In this document: positions 1 through 8,709 of the stretch, one piece after another | Numbering within the stretch: the stretch's first letter is position 1 | Layout of the letters: every line of letters begins with the position of its first letter | The notes under the pieces: model-generated | The model's database searches: none | Seen by the model: the letters and a program-made list of their open reading frames with translations, nothing else | What the model was told of the DNA's origin: nothing | Position numbers and translations under genes: made by a program | Assembly: GCA_963748095.1 (NCBI GenBank) | Contig: CAVVIO010000057.1 | Coordinates: forward strand, 1 to 64,000 | Direction of reading: 5' to 3' | DNA length: 64,000 nucleotides | Source: CAVVIO01 sp963748095 | GTDB lineage: Bacteria > Bacteroidota > Bacteroidia > Bacteroidales > UBA10428

Positions 1-419
1 TTATCACTATCGCTTTCTATTCCCTTGTTAAGTTGAACCCAACCAGTCAAAGCAACCTGAATATATCTGAGAATGCCTTTTGGCATCCGGTTAATAATTT
101 ACCACACCTGATGTTCGACCATAATAACATAGTAAACGAAGGACTCGAAACCCTTCGTAAGGAATTTCTCACCGAACCTCTCTGTTTCGAACTATTGCCT
201 AAAAAATTTAGCCTTAACCAGTTACAAAATATTTATGAAGTGATTCTCGGCTTTCAGCTCGATAACCGGAATTTCAGGAAAAGAATAAACAGACTGGGGT
301 ATATCATTCCGCTGAATGAGCAACAAACCGGTGTTAATCATAAACCGGCCCGCCTGTATATTTTTAACGAAGAAAAATACGATGTTTTGAAAAAGGACCA
401 TACTGGTTTTGTCGTTTGA
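1..419 (+). CDS. NUDIX/NrtR-type sugar-responsive transcriptional regulator, C-terminal part (5' end outside window)
   Basis: The reading frame is already open at base 3 and runs into the window edge, so the N-terminus is missing. The visible part starts with ITIAFYSLVKLN and continues with WHPVNNLPHLMFDHNNIV, which matches the end of a NUDIX-like domain. A winged-helix region follows (FELLPKKFSLNQLQNIYEVI, then RNFRKRINRLGYI). In Bacteroidota this architecture belongs to NrtR-family repressors/activators of arabinose and xylose genes, which bind sugar metabolites instead of hydrolysing nucleotides. It lies directly upstream of xylulokinase on the same strand with almost no gap, so a role in controlling the xylose genes is likely. 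The specific ligand is inferred from context only. Confidence 0.8.
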   Translation, partial: ITIAFYSLVKLNPTSQSNLNISENAFWHPVNNLPHLMFDHNNIVNEGLETLRKEFLTEPLCFELLPKKFSLNQLQNIYEVILGFQLDNRNFRKRINRLGYIIPLNEQQTGVNHKPARLYIFNEEKYDVLKKDHTGFVV

Positions 420-472
420 TTTTAAACGAATATTATAAAACAAATAATAATTATAAACTAAAACTTAAAAAA

Positions 473-1957
473 TTGTATTTATTAGGATTTGATATCGGTT
501 CATCTTCAATTAAAGTCAGCCTTATAGACGCTGACTCCAGAAGATGTGTAGCTTCTTCCTTTCAACCCAGGCAGGAAATGCAAATCATTGCAAGTAATCC
601 CGAATGGGCGGAACAGGATCCTGAGATGTGGTGGAAATATTTAAAGCTGGCACTGAATGATGTACTCAGTCAGGCTAAAGTAGATAAAAAAGATATTAAA
701 AGCATTGGCATTTCATACCAGATGCACGGACTGGTACTGGTCGATTCCGCTATGAAACCTTTACGTCCATCCATTATCTGGTGCGACAGCAGGGCGGTTG
801 AGACCGGAAATAAGGCTTTTGCCGATCTGGGTGGAGAACAATGCCTTGATTCCCTGTTAAACTCTCCGGGAAACTTTACCGCATCAAAATTAAAATGGGT
901 AAAAGAAAACGAACCGGATATTTATAAAAAAATCTATAAAATAATGCTTCCCGGCGATTACATTGCCATGCGGCTTACCGGGGAAATTAATACTACTGTA
1001 AGTGGATTGTCGGAGGGAATCTTTTGGGATTTCAAACAGAATAAAATTTCATCCCAACTGATGGATCTATATGGATTTGATCCCTCACTCCTTCCGGAAA
1101 CAAAACCCACCTTTTCTATTCAGGGTGAAGTAACCGGAGATGCTGCAACAGAACTTGGATTGAATCCGGGCACAAAAGTTTCTTACAGGGCAGGCGACCA
1201 GCCGAATAATGCCTTTTCACTGAATGTGCTTAATCCAGGAGAAATAGCTGCTACAGCCGGAACATCCGGAGTTGTTTATGGAGTAAGTGACGTAGTTAAA
1301 TACGACCCACAATCAAGGGTGAATACTTTTGCACATGTGAATCATGGTGAACAAAACCGGTTGGGTGTATTGCTTTGCATTAATGGCACCGGTATTTTAA
1401 ATTCATGGTTAAAGAGAAATGTTTCTGAAAACCTTTCTTATGACGAAATGAATGAACTTGCAGCAAAAGTACCTGTCGGATCAGAAGGACTTACTATTCT
1501 GCCATTTGGAAATGGCGCCGAACGGGTTTTAGGTAATAAAAATCCGGGAGCTGTATTTTCGAATATTAATTTTAATATTCATCATAAAGGCCATATTATG
1601 AGAGCCGCCCAGGAAGGAATTGTTTTCTCGTTTAAATACGGGTTGGATGTCATGCAGGAAATAGGTATTGAACCAAATATCATCCGTGCCGGATATGCAA
1701 ACATGATGTTAAGTCCTGTTTTTAGTGAAACCCTGGCAAATACCAGCGGGGCAACTATCGAACTTTATGATACCGACGGGTCTCAGGGCGCCGCACTCGG
1801 ATCGGGTATCGGTGCTGGAATTTTTAGTAACTTTAAGGAAGCTTTTGAAAATCTGCAAATAATAAAAACGGTATATCCCGACAATACAAAACACGATTTA
1901 TATCAACAGGCATACAATAAATGGAAAAATCAATTAAATAAAATAATAAATACATAA
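473..1957 (+). CDS. xylB: xylulokinase
   Basis: FGGY-family carbohydrate kinase that phosphorylates D-xylulose to xylulose 5-phosphate. The N-terminal phosphate-binding motif YLLGFDIGSSSIK, the MHG and GDYIAMRLTG segments, the catalytic-type aspartate in YRAGDQPNN (about residue 242) and the C-terminal glycine-rich GSQGAALGSGIGAG segment are all present. Length of about 494 residues is normal for the family. The frame is open from 416, but the preceding stretch is Lys/Asn-rich and has no ATG. TTG at 473 places the protein start exactly at the conserved YLLGFDIG, so I chose it; TTG at 416 is the alternative. It is followed by xylA after about 100 bases, giving a regulator-xylB-xylA order. Confidence 0.93.
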   Translation: MYLLGFDIGSSSIKVSLIDADSRRCVASSFQPRQEMQIIASNPEWAEQDPEMWWKYLKLALNDVLSQAKVDKKDIKSIGISYQMHGLVLVDSAMKPLRPSIIWCDSRAVETGNKAFADLGGEQCLDSLLNSPGNFTASKLKWVKENEPDIYKKIYKIMLPGDYIAMRLTGEINTTVSGLSEGIFWDFKQNKISSQLMDLYGFDPSLLPETKPTFSIQGEVTGDAATELGLNPGTKVSYRAGDQPNNAFSLNVLNPGEIAATAGTSGVVYGVSDVVKYDPQSRVNTFAHVNHGEQNRLGVLLCINGTGILNSWLKRNVSENLSYDEMNELAAKVPVGSEGLTILPFGNGAERVLGNKNPGAVFSNINFNIHHKGHIMRAAQEGIVFSFKYGLDVMQEIGIEPNIIRAGYANMMLSPVFSETLANTSGATIELYDTDGSQGAALGSGIGAGIFSNFKEAFENLQIIKTVYPDNTKHDLYQQAYNKWKNQLNKIINT

Positions 1958-2054
1958 TCATTAATGAATATGCCCAAACGGGCAGGAACAATTTTTACCG
2001 TAAATGAATTATTAAATAAATATATTTTAAAGTAGTAAACTAAAAATTAATACA

Positions 2055-3383
2055 ATGGATGTTTTAATTGGAAACAAAGAATTTTTCCCGGGCATCGGGA
2101 AAGTAAAGTATGAAGGCCGGGAATCGAAAAACCCGCTAGCTTATAAATTTTATGATGAAAATAAAATGGTGCTTGGTAAATCCATGAAGGACCATTTCCG
2201 GTTTGCCATGGCTTACTGGCATACACTGTGTGGTACTGGCGGGGATCCGTTTGGTCCCGGAACAAAAGAGTTTCCCTGGATGGTAAGCAATGATCCCATT
2301 CAGGCTGCCAAAGATAAAATGGATGCTGCATTCGAATTTATGACAAAAATGGGCATACACTTTTATTGTTTTCACGATTTCGACCTCGTTGCTGAAGGAG
2401 GATCTATTGCCGAATCGGAAAAACGTGTGCAGACCATGGTGGAATACGCAAAAGAAAAACAAAAAGCATCAGGTGTAAAATTATTGTGGGGTACTGCCAA
2501 TTTATTCTCTAATCCGCGCTATATGAATGGAGCAGCTACTAATCCTGATTTTCAGGTTATAGCCTATGCAGCCACACAGATAAAAAATGCCCTGGACGCA
2601 ACCATTGAACTGGGAGGTGAGAATTATGTATTCTGGGGCGGTCGTGAAGGTTATATGTCATTGCTTAACACCAATACACAAAGGGAACTTGACCACATGG
2701 CCCGCTTCCTGCATACAGCAAAAGATTATGCCCGTAAACAGGGTTTCAAAGGAACATTTTTGATAGAGCCCAAACCTATGGAGCCTACTAAACATCAGTA
2801 TGATTTTGATACAGCTACAGTTATCGGATTCCTGAATAAATATGGCCTGGCAGGAGATTTCAAAATGAATATTGAAGTTAACCATGCTACACTTGCAGGT
2901 CATACATTCCAGCACGAATTGCAAATGGCTGCAAATGCCGGTTTATTCGGCAGTATTGATGCCAACCGCGGTGATTATCAGAACGGATGGGATACAGATC
3001 AATTCCCGGTAAATGTTTATGAAACGGTAGAAGCATTACTGGTAATTCTGGAAGCAGGTGGATTTACAACAGGAGGTATTAATTTTGATGCCAAGACCCG
3101 CAGAAATTCAACCGATCTGGACGATATCTTTATTGCTCACATAGCTGGTATGGATACTTTTGCCAGGGCGCTGCTTATTACAGCAGATGTTCTTGAAAAA
3201 TCGGATCTTAATAAACTGCGTAAAGAAAGATATGCTTCGTTTGATAGCGGTGATGGTAAAGCTTTTGAAGAAGGTAAGCTTACACTTGAAGACCTGCATA
3301 AACTGGCAGTTAAAAACGGAGAACCAAAACAAATCAGCGGTAAACAGGAACTTTACGAAGCGATTATCAACCAATATTTGTAG
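2055..3383 (+). CDS. xylA: xylose isomerase
   Basis: Cytoplasmic metal-dependent enzyme interconverting D-xylose and D-xylulose, the first step before XylB. The 442-residue length fits the long (class II) isomerases. Active-site positions can be read directly: FHDFD with His107 and Asp110, LIEPKP with Glu238 and Lys240, IEVNHATL with Glu274 and His277, IDANRGD with Asp302, and WDTDQFP with Asp313 and Asp315. The gene is intact and begins with ATG after an AT-rich leader. Its place between xylB and a sugar symporter makes a compact xylose catabolic operon. Confidence 0.97.
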   Translation: MDVLIGNKEFFPGIGKVKYEGRESKNPLAYKFYDENKMVLGKSMKDHFRFAMAYWHTLCGTGGDPFGPGTKEFPWMVSNDPIQAAKDKMDAAFEFMTKMGIHFYCFHDFDLVAEGGSIAESEKRVQTMVEYAKEKQKASGVKLLWGTANLFSNPRYMNGAATNPDFQVIAYAATQIKNALDATIELGGENYVFWGGREGYMSLLNTNTQRELDHMARFLHTAKDYARKQGFKGTFLIEPKPMEPTKHQYDFDTATVIGFLNKYGLAGDFKMNIEVNHATLAGHTFQHELQMAANAGLFGSIDANRGDYQNGWDTDQFPVNVYETVEALLVILEAGGFTTGGINFDAKTRRNSTDLDDIFIAHIAGMDTFARALLITADVLEKSDLNKLRKERYASFDSGDGKAFEEGKLTLEDLHKLAVKNGEPKQISGKQELYEAIINQYL

Positions 3384-3398
3384 TCAAATCAGATAATT

Positions 3399-3512
3399 AT
3401 TAATCAGCTTTATAATTACAATATTTCAGATTCATTAATTTGTTAGAAATTTTTTCTTGTAACGATTGAACAGGAAAATCTGATAATATTTGTACTTTAG
3501 AAGCTGATTAAT
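3399..3512. repeat. 12-bp perfect inverted repeat upstream of the xylose transporter
   Basis: ATTAATCAGCTT at 3399-3410 is repeated in inverted orientation as AAGCTGATTAAT at 3501-3512. The two arms flank about 90 bases of AT-rich sequence between xylA and the transporter. A related motif (ATCNGATAAT) occurs at about 3388 and 3480. This could be an operator pair for the neighbouring NUDIX-type regulator or an mRNA structure; the role is inferred only. Confidence 0.35.
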
Positions 3513-3534
3513 ATTTTAACTAATTATTCTGATT

Positions 3535-4323
3535 ATGACAACTACCAATAACAAACAAAACAAAGCCCTTGTAGCTGTAATTGCTACGGTGGCAGCAACC
3601 GGTGGCTTATTATTCGGTTTCGATACAGGCGTAATTTCAGGGGCAATCCCGTTTTTTCAAAAAACGTTTGGAATTGCAGATAATTGGGTTGAAATAATTA
3701 CCACAGCCGGTTTGGTAGGTGCAGTCATCGGAGCCATGTTTAGTGGCAGAATTGCCGATATTCTCGGCAGAAAAAAAGTTATTCTTGCATCAGCTGTTAT
3801 TTTTGCTATTGGCGCTGTATGGTCAGGAGCCTCTTCAAGCGCAATGATGCTGGTATTTGCCCGCTTCTTCCTGGGTATTGCAATTGGCGTCTCATCTTTT
3901 GCCGTACCTCTTTACATTGCTGAAATTTCACCGACAAAATCACGCGGAACCCTGGTATCAATGTTTCAGTTGCTTATTACAATAGGTATTATGGTTTCCT
4001 ACCTTAGCGATTCGGCTTTTGCAGTACCCGACAACGATCCGGCATTTACATCATGCTGGAGACCAATGTTCTATGTTGGAGTTATTCCTGCTTTGATAAT
4101 GTTTGTAGGTATGATATTCCTTCCTGAAACGCCACGATGGTTAATCAGTAAAGGGTATGAAGACAAATGCCGGGAAGTATTGGAAAAGGTTGAAGAGCCA
4201 TTGCTTGTTGAAGAAGTGATAACAAGAATGAAAAAGGACATTGACGTTGATAAGCATTTAAAAATATCCTGGACCTTCATTTTTAAGAAATGGCTCAGAG
4301 TTCCTCACTTATTATTGCTATAG
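3535..4323 (+). CDS. xylE: D-xylose:proton symporter, N-terminal part (frameshifted)
   Basis: Major facilitator superfamily sugar porter, N-terminal six-helix half. The typical LLFGFDTGVISGAIPFF, GRIADILGRKK and PETPRWLISKG signatures are present. The frame runs through WTFIFKKWLRVP and then ends in a meaningless HLLLL and a stop. The protein clearly continues in another frame from about 4305 (next entry), so one base appears to be missing near 4301-4310. Together the two pieces give a normal porter of about 480 residues. Xylose as substrate is inferred from the adjacent xylA and xylB. The break is either a sequencing error or a recent inactivation; a second, intact symporter follows. Confidence 0.85.
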   Translation: MTTTNNKQNKALVAVIATVAATGGLLFGFDTGVISGAIPFFQKTFGIADNWVEIITTAGLVGAVIGAMFSGRIADILGRKKVILASAVIFAIGAVWSGASSSAMMLVFARFFLGIAIGVSSFAVPLYIAEISPTKSRGTLVSMFQLLITIGIMVSYLSDSAFAVPDNDPAFTSCWRPMFYVGVIPALIMFVGMIFLPETPRWLISKGYEDKCREVLEKVEEPLLVEEVITRMKKDIDVDKHLKISWTFIFKKWLRVPHLLLL

Positions 4324-4988
4324 GTATTATGTTTGTCCAGCAATTTACCGGGATCAATACAATAATTTATTATAGTCCGAAAATATTCCTGATGTCAGGT
4401 TTTGCCGATGCACAGGCAGCTGTTTGGGCTTCTGTAAGTGTTGGCGTAGTTAATGTGGTATTTACTGTACTTTCATTATTTATGATTGACAAACTGGGCC
4501 GCAGAAAGCTTTACTTTATAGGATTATCAGGTATCGTGGTTGCACTTATTGCCATGGGAACCTGTTTTGCTTTACAGTCAACATTGGGCGATTCTATTAA
4601 ATGGGTAACTATATCTCTGGTATGGGTTTATATAGCTTTCTTCGCTATAAGCCTCGGTCCGCTCGGATGGCTTATCATTTCAGAAGTTTTCCCATTAAAC
4701 GTAAGAGGTATAGGGTCAAGTATCGGCGCTCTTTCAAACTGGTTATTTAATGGTGTTGTTGCTTTTACATTCTTTAAAATTGTTAAGGGCCTTACAATGG
4801 CAGGTACCGGAATTACATTGAAGGGAGAAGATCTTGGGAATCCGGCAGGAGCATTTTATCTTTATGCAATTGTTGGTATTCTCGGATTGATATGGGGATA
4901 TTACTTTATTCCTGAAACCAAAAATGTTACGCTCGAAAAAATTGAGGGACATTGGAGACAGGGAAAATCTCCCAGGGAATTAAAATAA
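4290..4988 (+). CDS. xylE: D-xylose:proton symporter, C-terminal part (frameshifted)
   Basis: C-terminal six-helix half of the same sugar porter. It contains QQFTGINTIIYYSPKIF, which holds the sugar-binding QQ and N residues of the family, then DKLGRRKLY and the closing PETKNVTLEKIE motif. The apparent ATG at 4290 only arises because the upstream frame is lost. Real homology to the family starts at LIIAIGIMF, from about 4308, one frame away from the N-terminal piece. It is therefore best read as the second half of a single gene, 3535-4988. Unless the frameshift is an error, neither half should transport alone. Confidence 0.85.
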   Translation: MAQSSSLIIAIGIMFVQQFTGINTIIYYSPKIFLMSGFADAQAAVWASVSVGVVNVVFTVLSLFMIDKLGRRKLYFIGLSGIVVALIAMGTCFALQSTLGDSIKWVTISLVWVYIAFFAISLGPLGWLIISEVFPLNVRGIGSSIGALSNWLFNGVVAFTFFKIVKGLTMAGTGITLKGEDLGNPAGAFYLYAIVGILGLIWGYYFIPETKNVTLEKIEGHWRQGKSPRELK

Positions 4989-5135
4989 ATTACGATAAAT
5001 TGAAAATAACTGAAATGTTTAGTAAAGGTAAATTGGGAGTATGGGTTACAATTATACCCTTGGGGGTTGTTGTAACTCTAAACCAAAAGCTTAAACATAA
5101 CTTTTCAGTATATTCTAATCCTTAAAATTTCAACT

Positions 5136-6758
5136 ATGAATCAGACATCTAATGCATCAACGGCCAACGGTATTAATAAAAATTTTATACTGGCTATAAC
5201 GCTGGTTGCCACCTTAGGCGGATTATTATTCGGTTATGATACGGCTGTTATATCAGGAACCGTAAAATTTTTACAGGCATTTTTCATCGATCCTTTGAGT
5301 AATAATGCCGATAAAGCTCTTTCCGTTGTTTTTCAATACAGGGTCACCGTAACTGTGGTACTAGTCATTATCAGCTATGCCATCGGCGCTATTCTTGTCA
5401 AACTTTTCGGGAAAAAGAGAGGATTAATCATAACAGCTATACTTGTTGTAGTTGCGGCAATATTTTTAATTGTCACTTTCAGTAAACCACTGTCCATTGA
5501 TGAAGGTACAGCCAATTCCATCAAAGGTTTCACTATTTCAAGCGCCCTTGTCGGATGTATTATCGGAGGTTCCGTTGGCGGATTTATCAGCCGGATGATC
5601 GGTCGTAAAAAAGGTTTGTTGCTTGCAGCAGGCTTGTTTACCATTTCTGCTGTTGGTTCGGCTATACCTGAGTACATGAACTTTTATGGTGTTGATACCA
5701 TCGTTTCTTTTATCATATACAGAATTATTGGCGGCGTTGGAGTTGGTTTAGCTTCTATGCTTTCACCCATGTATATTGCTGAAATTGCACCTGCGGAAAT
5801 CCGTGGGAAGCTCGTATCCTGGAACCAGTTTGCCATCATTTTTGGTATGTTGGTTATTTATTTTGTCAATTACTTTATTGCCCGTGGACATACGGATGAA
5901 TGGCTGACTTCAACCGGCTGGCGCTGGATGTTTGCATCAGAAACGATTCCTGCCGGATTGTTCTTTTTTCTCTTATTTTTTGTACCCGAAACTCCCCGGT
6001 TCCTGGTTATGACTGATAAATCGGATACTGCATTGAATGTGCTGACACGGTTGAACGGTAAAGCTCTGGCAGATAAAATACTAAATGATATAAAAGGTAC
6101 GCTTACTGAAAAATCAGCTCCCTGGTTATCCTTTGGAGGACTGGTTATAATCATTGGAATTTTATTATCTGTTTTTCAGCAATTTGTGGGAATTAATGTG
6201 GTTTTATATTACGCACCCGAAATTTTCAGAACATTAGGAGCACAAACCGATACAGCTTTGTTGCAAACCATTATTGTAGGAATTATTAATCTTACATTTA
6301 CTGTTGTTGCCATTCTTACTGTAGACAAATTAGGACGTAAGCCTTTACAAATTATTGGCGCCATAGGAATGGCTGTCAGCATGACTGGTTTAGGACTGGT
6401 ATTTTTCTTTCAAAGCAAAGGTTTAGGTGCTTTGGTATTTATGCTTATCTATGTAGCATCGTTTGCTGTTTCATGGGGACCTGTAGTCTGGGTTTTACTT
6501 TCTGAAATATTCCCAAATGCTATTCGTGGAGCAATGTCTATCGCCGTTGCTGCACAGTGGATAGCAAACCTGATTATCTCGTGGACATTCCCTATGATGA
6601 ATGATAATACCTGGCTCACTAAAATATTCCATAATGGATTTGCCTATTGGATTTATGGATTAATGGCCATTTTGGCTGCCTGGTTCATGTGGAAATTTGT
6701 TCCCGAAACAAAAGGAAAAACTTTGGAGGAAATGGAAAAACTCTGGAAAAGAAAATAA
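5136..6758 (+). CDS. second MFS sugar porter (sugar:H+ symporter)
   Basis: Intact 540-residue member of the sugar porter family with two six-helix halves. Visible signatures are LLFGYDTAVISGTVKF near the N-terminus, GRKKGLLLAAG, MYIAEIAPAEIRGKL, PETPRFLVM before the central loop, QQFVGINVVLYYAPEIF, DKLGRKPLQ and PETKGKTLEEME at the C-terminus. It is longer than most porters because of an insertion between helices 2 and 3 (FIDPLSNNADKALS and following residues), a form common in Bacteroidota xylose transporters. It closes the xylose cluster and is followed by a strong terminator. Given the broken porter upstream, this may be the working transporter. Substrate is inferred from context. Confidence 0.9.
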   Translation: MNQTSNASTANGINKNFILAITLVATLGGLLFGYDTAVISGTVKFLQAFFIDPLSNNADKALSVVFQYRVTVTVVLVIISYAIGAILVKLFGKKRGLIITAILVVVAAIFLIVTFSKPLSIDEGTANSIKGFTISSALVGCIIGGSVGGFISRMIGRKKGLLLAAGLFTISAVGSAIPEYMNFYGVDTIVSFIIYRIIGGVGVGLASMLSPMYIAEIAPAEIRGKLVSWNQFAIIFGMLVIYFVNYFIARGHTDEWLTSTGWRWMFASETIPAGLFFFLLFFVPETPRFLVMTDKSDTALNVLTRLNGKALADKILNDIKGTLTEKSAPWLSFGGLVIIIGILLSVFQQFVGINVVLYYAPEIFRTLGAQTDTALLQTIIVGIINLTFTVVAILTVDKLGRKPLQIIGAIGMAVSMTGLGLVFFFQSKGLGALVFMLIYVASFAVSWGPVVWVLLSEIFPNAIRGAMSIAVAAQWIANLIISWTFPMMNDNTWLTKIFHNGFAYWIYGLMAILAAWFMWKFVPETKGKTLEEMEKLWKRK

Positions 6759-6770
6759 ATTTATTATCTA

Positions 6771-6800
6771 AAAACCCGGTACTAACAACCGGGTTTTTTT
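6771..6800 (+). terminator. rho-independent terminator of the xylose cluster
   Basis: An AAAACCCGGT...AACCGGGTTTT stem with a short loop is followed by a run of T. It begins 12 bases after the stop of the sugar porter and ends the xylose transcript. Confidence 0.85.
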
Positions 6801-6870
6801 ATTCCCGATTCCGACAATCTGTAATTTTAATTCCTCCCTGAACCCGGTTATTCATTTACACGAAATTACC

Positions 6871-6899
6871 CGGCATCAACATCTTTGTAATTGATGCCG
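6871..6899. repeat. 9-bp hairpin in the xylose/peptide-locus boundary
   Basis: CGGCATCAA at 6871-6879 pairs with TTGATGCCG at 6891-6899 around an 11-base loop. It lies between the xylose terminator and the first gene of the peptide locus. There is no T-tract, so it is not a clear terminator; a role as operator or boundary element is speculative. Confidence 0.35.
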
Positions 6900-7057
6900 T
6901 TAAACTTCTGAAATGACATTTTATAAAAATTAAAAATCTAAAATACCCCGTTATACTTCAGACAGATTAACTTTAACTACAGGAAAAATAATATTTATGT
7001 CAGGAATTCTTCATAATATTTTCCTATATTTAAAAACTGGAAATAAGGTAATATAAA

Positions 7058-7843
7058 ATGTACGAAAGAAATTATTTGTATATCCCGGAAGAGGCACAAA
7101 AAAACATTGCAAATACTAAAATACTGTTAGGCGGAGCAGGTCTGGGTAGTGTAATTGCAGAAACCGCATTAAGACTGGGATTCTTAAACATTGCGTTTTA
7201 CGATTTTGACAAAGTGGAAGAATCCAATTTAAACAGACAGAATTATACCGTAAATGATATTGGTGCCTATAAAGTCGATAAACTGTTTGAACGGTTAAAA
7301 GCCATTAATCCTGCTGCAAACCTGGAGTATAAAAATTGCAGGCTTGGCAGGGATAACCTGGAAGAAATTATTGAAGGCTGCGATATTGCTGTCAACACAA
7401 TCGATTTTGACACGGATGCGCCCTATGTTTTCGATGAAATATGCGTCCGAAAGGGTGTTACGGTTCTGCACCCATATAGTTATGGTTGGATGGCCTGTGC
7501 GCTGGTTATTAATGAAAATACTCCACAGATAGCATCTTTTAACAATCAGAAAGAAAGAATTGAAATTTCAATTGCCCGCCATGTATTGCGATATATCTAT
7601 CGTCATGGCGGTGATATTTCATGGTTTAAAGAATTATTAACCGAATATAACGATTATCAGCACAAGAGTCCTCCGCAACTTGCAGTCGGAAGCAATCTCA
7701 CTGCTGCTTTAGTATGTGAAGTCATGTACAGAATTGCTAATAAAATGGAGGTTAAATATTTTCCTGAATTACATTTTGTCACAACACGTCAAAAAGAGAG
7801 GGGATATAAAAAGTTAAAGAAAATCTTATTTGGTAAACCTTAA
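7058..7843 (+). CDS. ThiF/MoeB-type E1-like adenylating enzyme A of the peptide locus
   Basis: A 261-residue HesA/MoeB/ThiF family protein, the fold that uses ATP to adenylate a carboxylate. Visible are the nucleotide-binding GGAGLGS (25-31), acidic strand ends at Asp49 and Asp51, the ESNLNRQ motif (55-61) that contacts ATP, Lys72, and NTIDFDTDAP in the position of the Mg/ATP-binding aspartate. There is no CxxC zinc ribbon and no rhodanese domain, unlike MoeB/ThiF of cofactor pathways. It is a clear paralogue of the gene at 13335-14072, sharing MYERN...GGAGLGS, FERLKAINP, SPPQL and VGS. It is the first gene of a plus-strand trio. I infer that it activates a carboxylate of the precursor peptides; the exact reaction is unknown. 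Confidence 0.85.
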   Translation: MYERNYLYIPEEAQKNIANTKILLGGAGLGSVIAETALRLGFLNIAFYDFDKVEESNLNRQNYTVNDIGAYKVDKLFERLKAINPAANLEYKNCRLGRDNLEEIIEGCDIAVNTIDFDTDAPYVFDEICVRKGVTVLHPYSYGWMACALVINENTPQIASFNNQKERIEISIARHVLRYIYRHGGDISWFKELLTEYNDYQHKSPPQLAVGSNLTAALVCEVMYRIANKMEVKYFPELHFVTTRQKERGYKKLKKILFGKP

Positions 7844-7854
7844 ATAATTAAGCT

Positions 7855-8691
7855 ATGGACGTTAAAAGAAACTGGACAAACGAATATGCAGGTCGGGTTG
7901 AAAGAAATATCGGAATAGTGAGCTACGAAGAACAGGAAAAAATCAGAAAATCTACAGTTGCAATAATGGGTGTTGGAGGATTGGGAGCTCCTTTGGCCAT
8001 CAATCTGGCACTAATTGGTTGCGAATCTTTTATCGTGGTGGATTTCGATGTTGTAGAACGGTCTAACCTGAATCGGTTACCTTACAGTACCGATAAAATA
8101 GGACAAAGAAAAATTGATGTCCTAGAGGAACAATTGAAAGGAATCAATGAAAAGATCAATATAAAAAAATACCTCACTGTAAGTGAAGCTAATATTGATG
8201 AAGTATTACAAAATGTTACGATAGTTGCCTTAACCCTTGACGGACCGGTAGCATCCATATTAATTGCACGAAAAGCCAGGGAATTGCATATACCATTGGT
8301 TGAAACCTGGGCTATTCCATATATTTTTGCATGGTGGTTCACGACCGATAGTATGGATTATGAATCGTGTTATGGGCTTACAACCCAAAAACTTTCTGTT
8401 GATGTGATGGAAAATAATCCTGAAATTTCGAAAGGTATCCGGCAGAAGCAAATAGAACAATTACTGAAACTTCCTGATATTAAAAAATACTATTCAAGAG
8501 AAGAAGGTTTTTACGAATTACTTACACAGGGAAAGATAGGGCTTAGAAGTCTGGCTCCATTTGTCTGGTTAAATTCTACCTATGTTGCCAGTGAAATTAT
8601 ATTTTCAGGAATACTTGAAATAAAACAAAAAACAGTTGCACCTGAAATGAAGGGATTCAATGTGCTTACTCTTGAGCCATTACATGTTTAA
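7855..8691 (+). CDS. ThiF/MoeB-type E1-like adenylating enzyme B (divergent)
   Basis: A 278-residue E1-like protein starting 11 bases after enzyme A, so translationally linked. It carries GVGGLG (39-44), VVDFDVVERSNLNR (61-74) and Lys86. It lacks the Gln that follows Arg in the usual NRQ motif, reading NRLP instead. The upstream arginine-containing RVERNIGIVSYEEQEKI resembles the N-terminal entry of MccB/ThiF enzymes. The sequence is distant from enzymes A and C beyond the nucleotide-binding half. No zinc-binding cysteine pairs are evident. Possible roles are a second adenylation step or a heterodimer partner of A or C. The family is clear; the substrate is inferred from the locus. Confidence 0.82.
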   Translation: MDVKRNWTNEYAGRVERNIGIVSYEEQEKIRKSTVAIMGVGGLGAPLAINLALIGCESFIVVDFDVVERSNLNRLPYSTDKIGQRKIDVLEEQLKGINEKINIKKYLTVSEANIDEVLQNVTIVALTLDGPVASILIARKARELHIPLVETWAIPYIFAWWFTTDSMDYESCYGLTTQKLSVDVMENNPEISKGIRQKQIEQLLKLPDIKKYYSREEGFYELLTQGKIGLRSLAPFVWLNSTYVASEIIFSGILEIKQKTVAPEMKGFNVLTLEPLHV

Positions 8692-8709
8692 TTATTAGAT
8701 TTTCAATTG

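Noticed and set aside
416..472. N-terminal extension of xylulokinase from TTG 416
   Set aside because: Lys/Asn-rich AT spacer unlike the family; conserved sequence starts exactly at the TTG at 473.
7058..8691. Molybdopterin or thiamine biosynthesis genes
   Set aside because: No MoaD/ThiS, ThiG, ThiH or Moa genes are near, no zinc ribbon or rhodanese domain is present, and the context is a peptide exporter locus.
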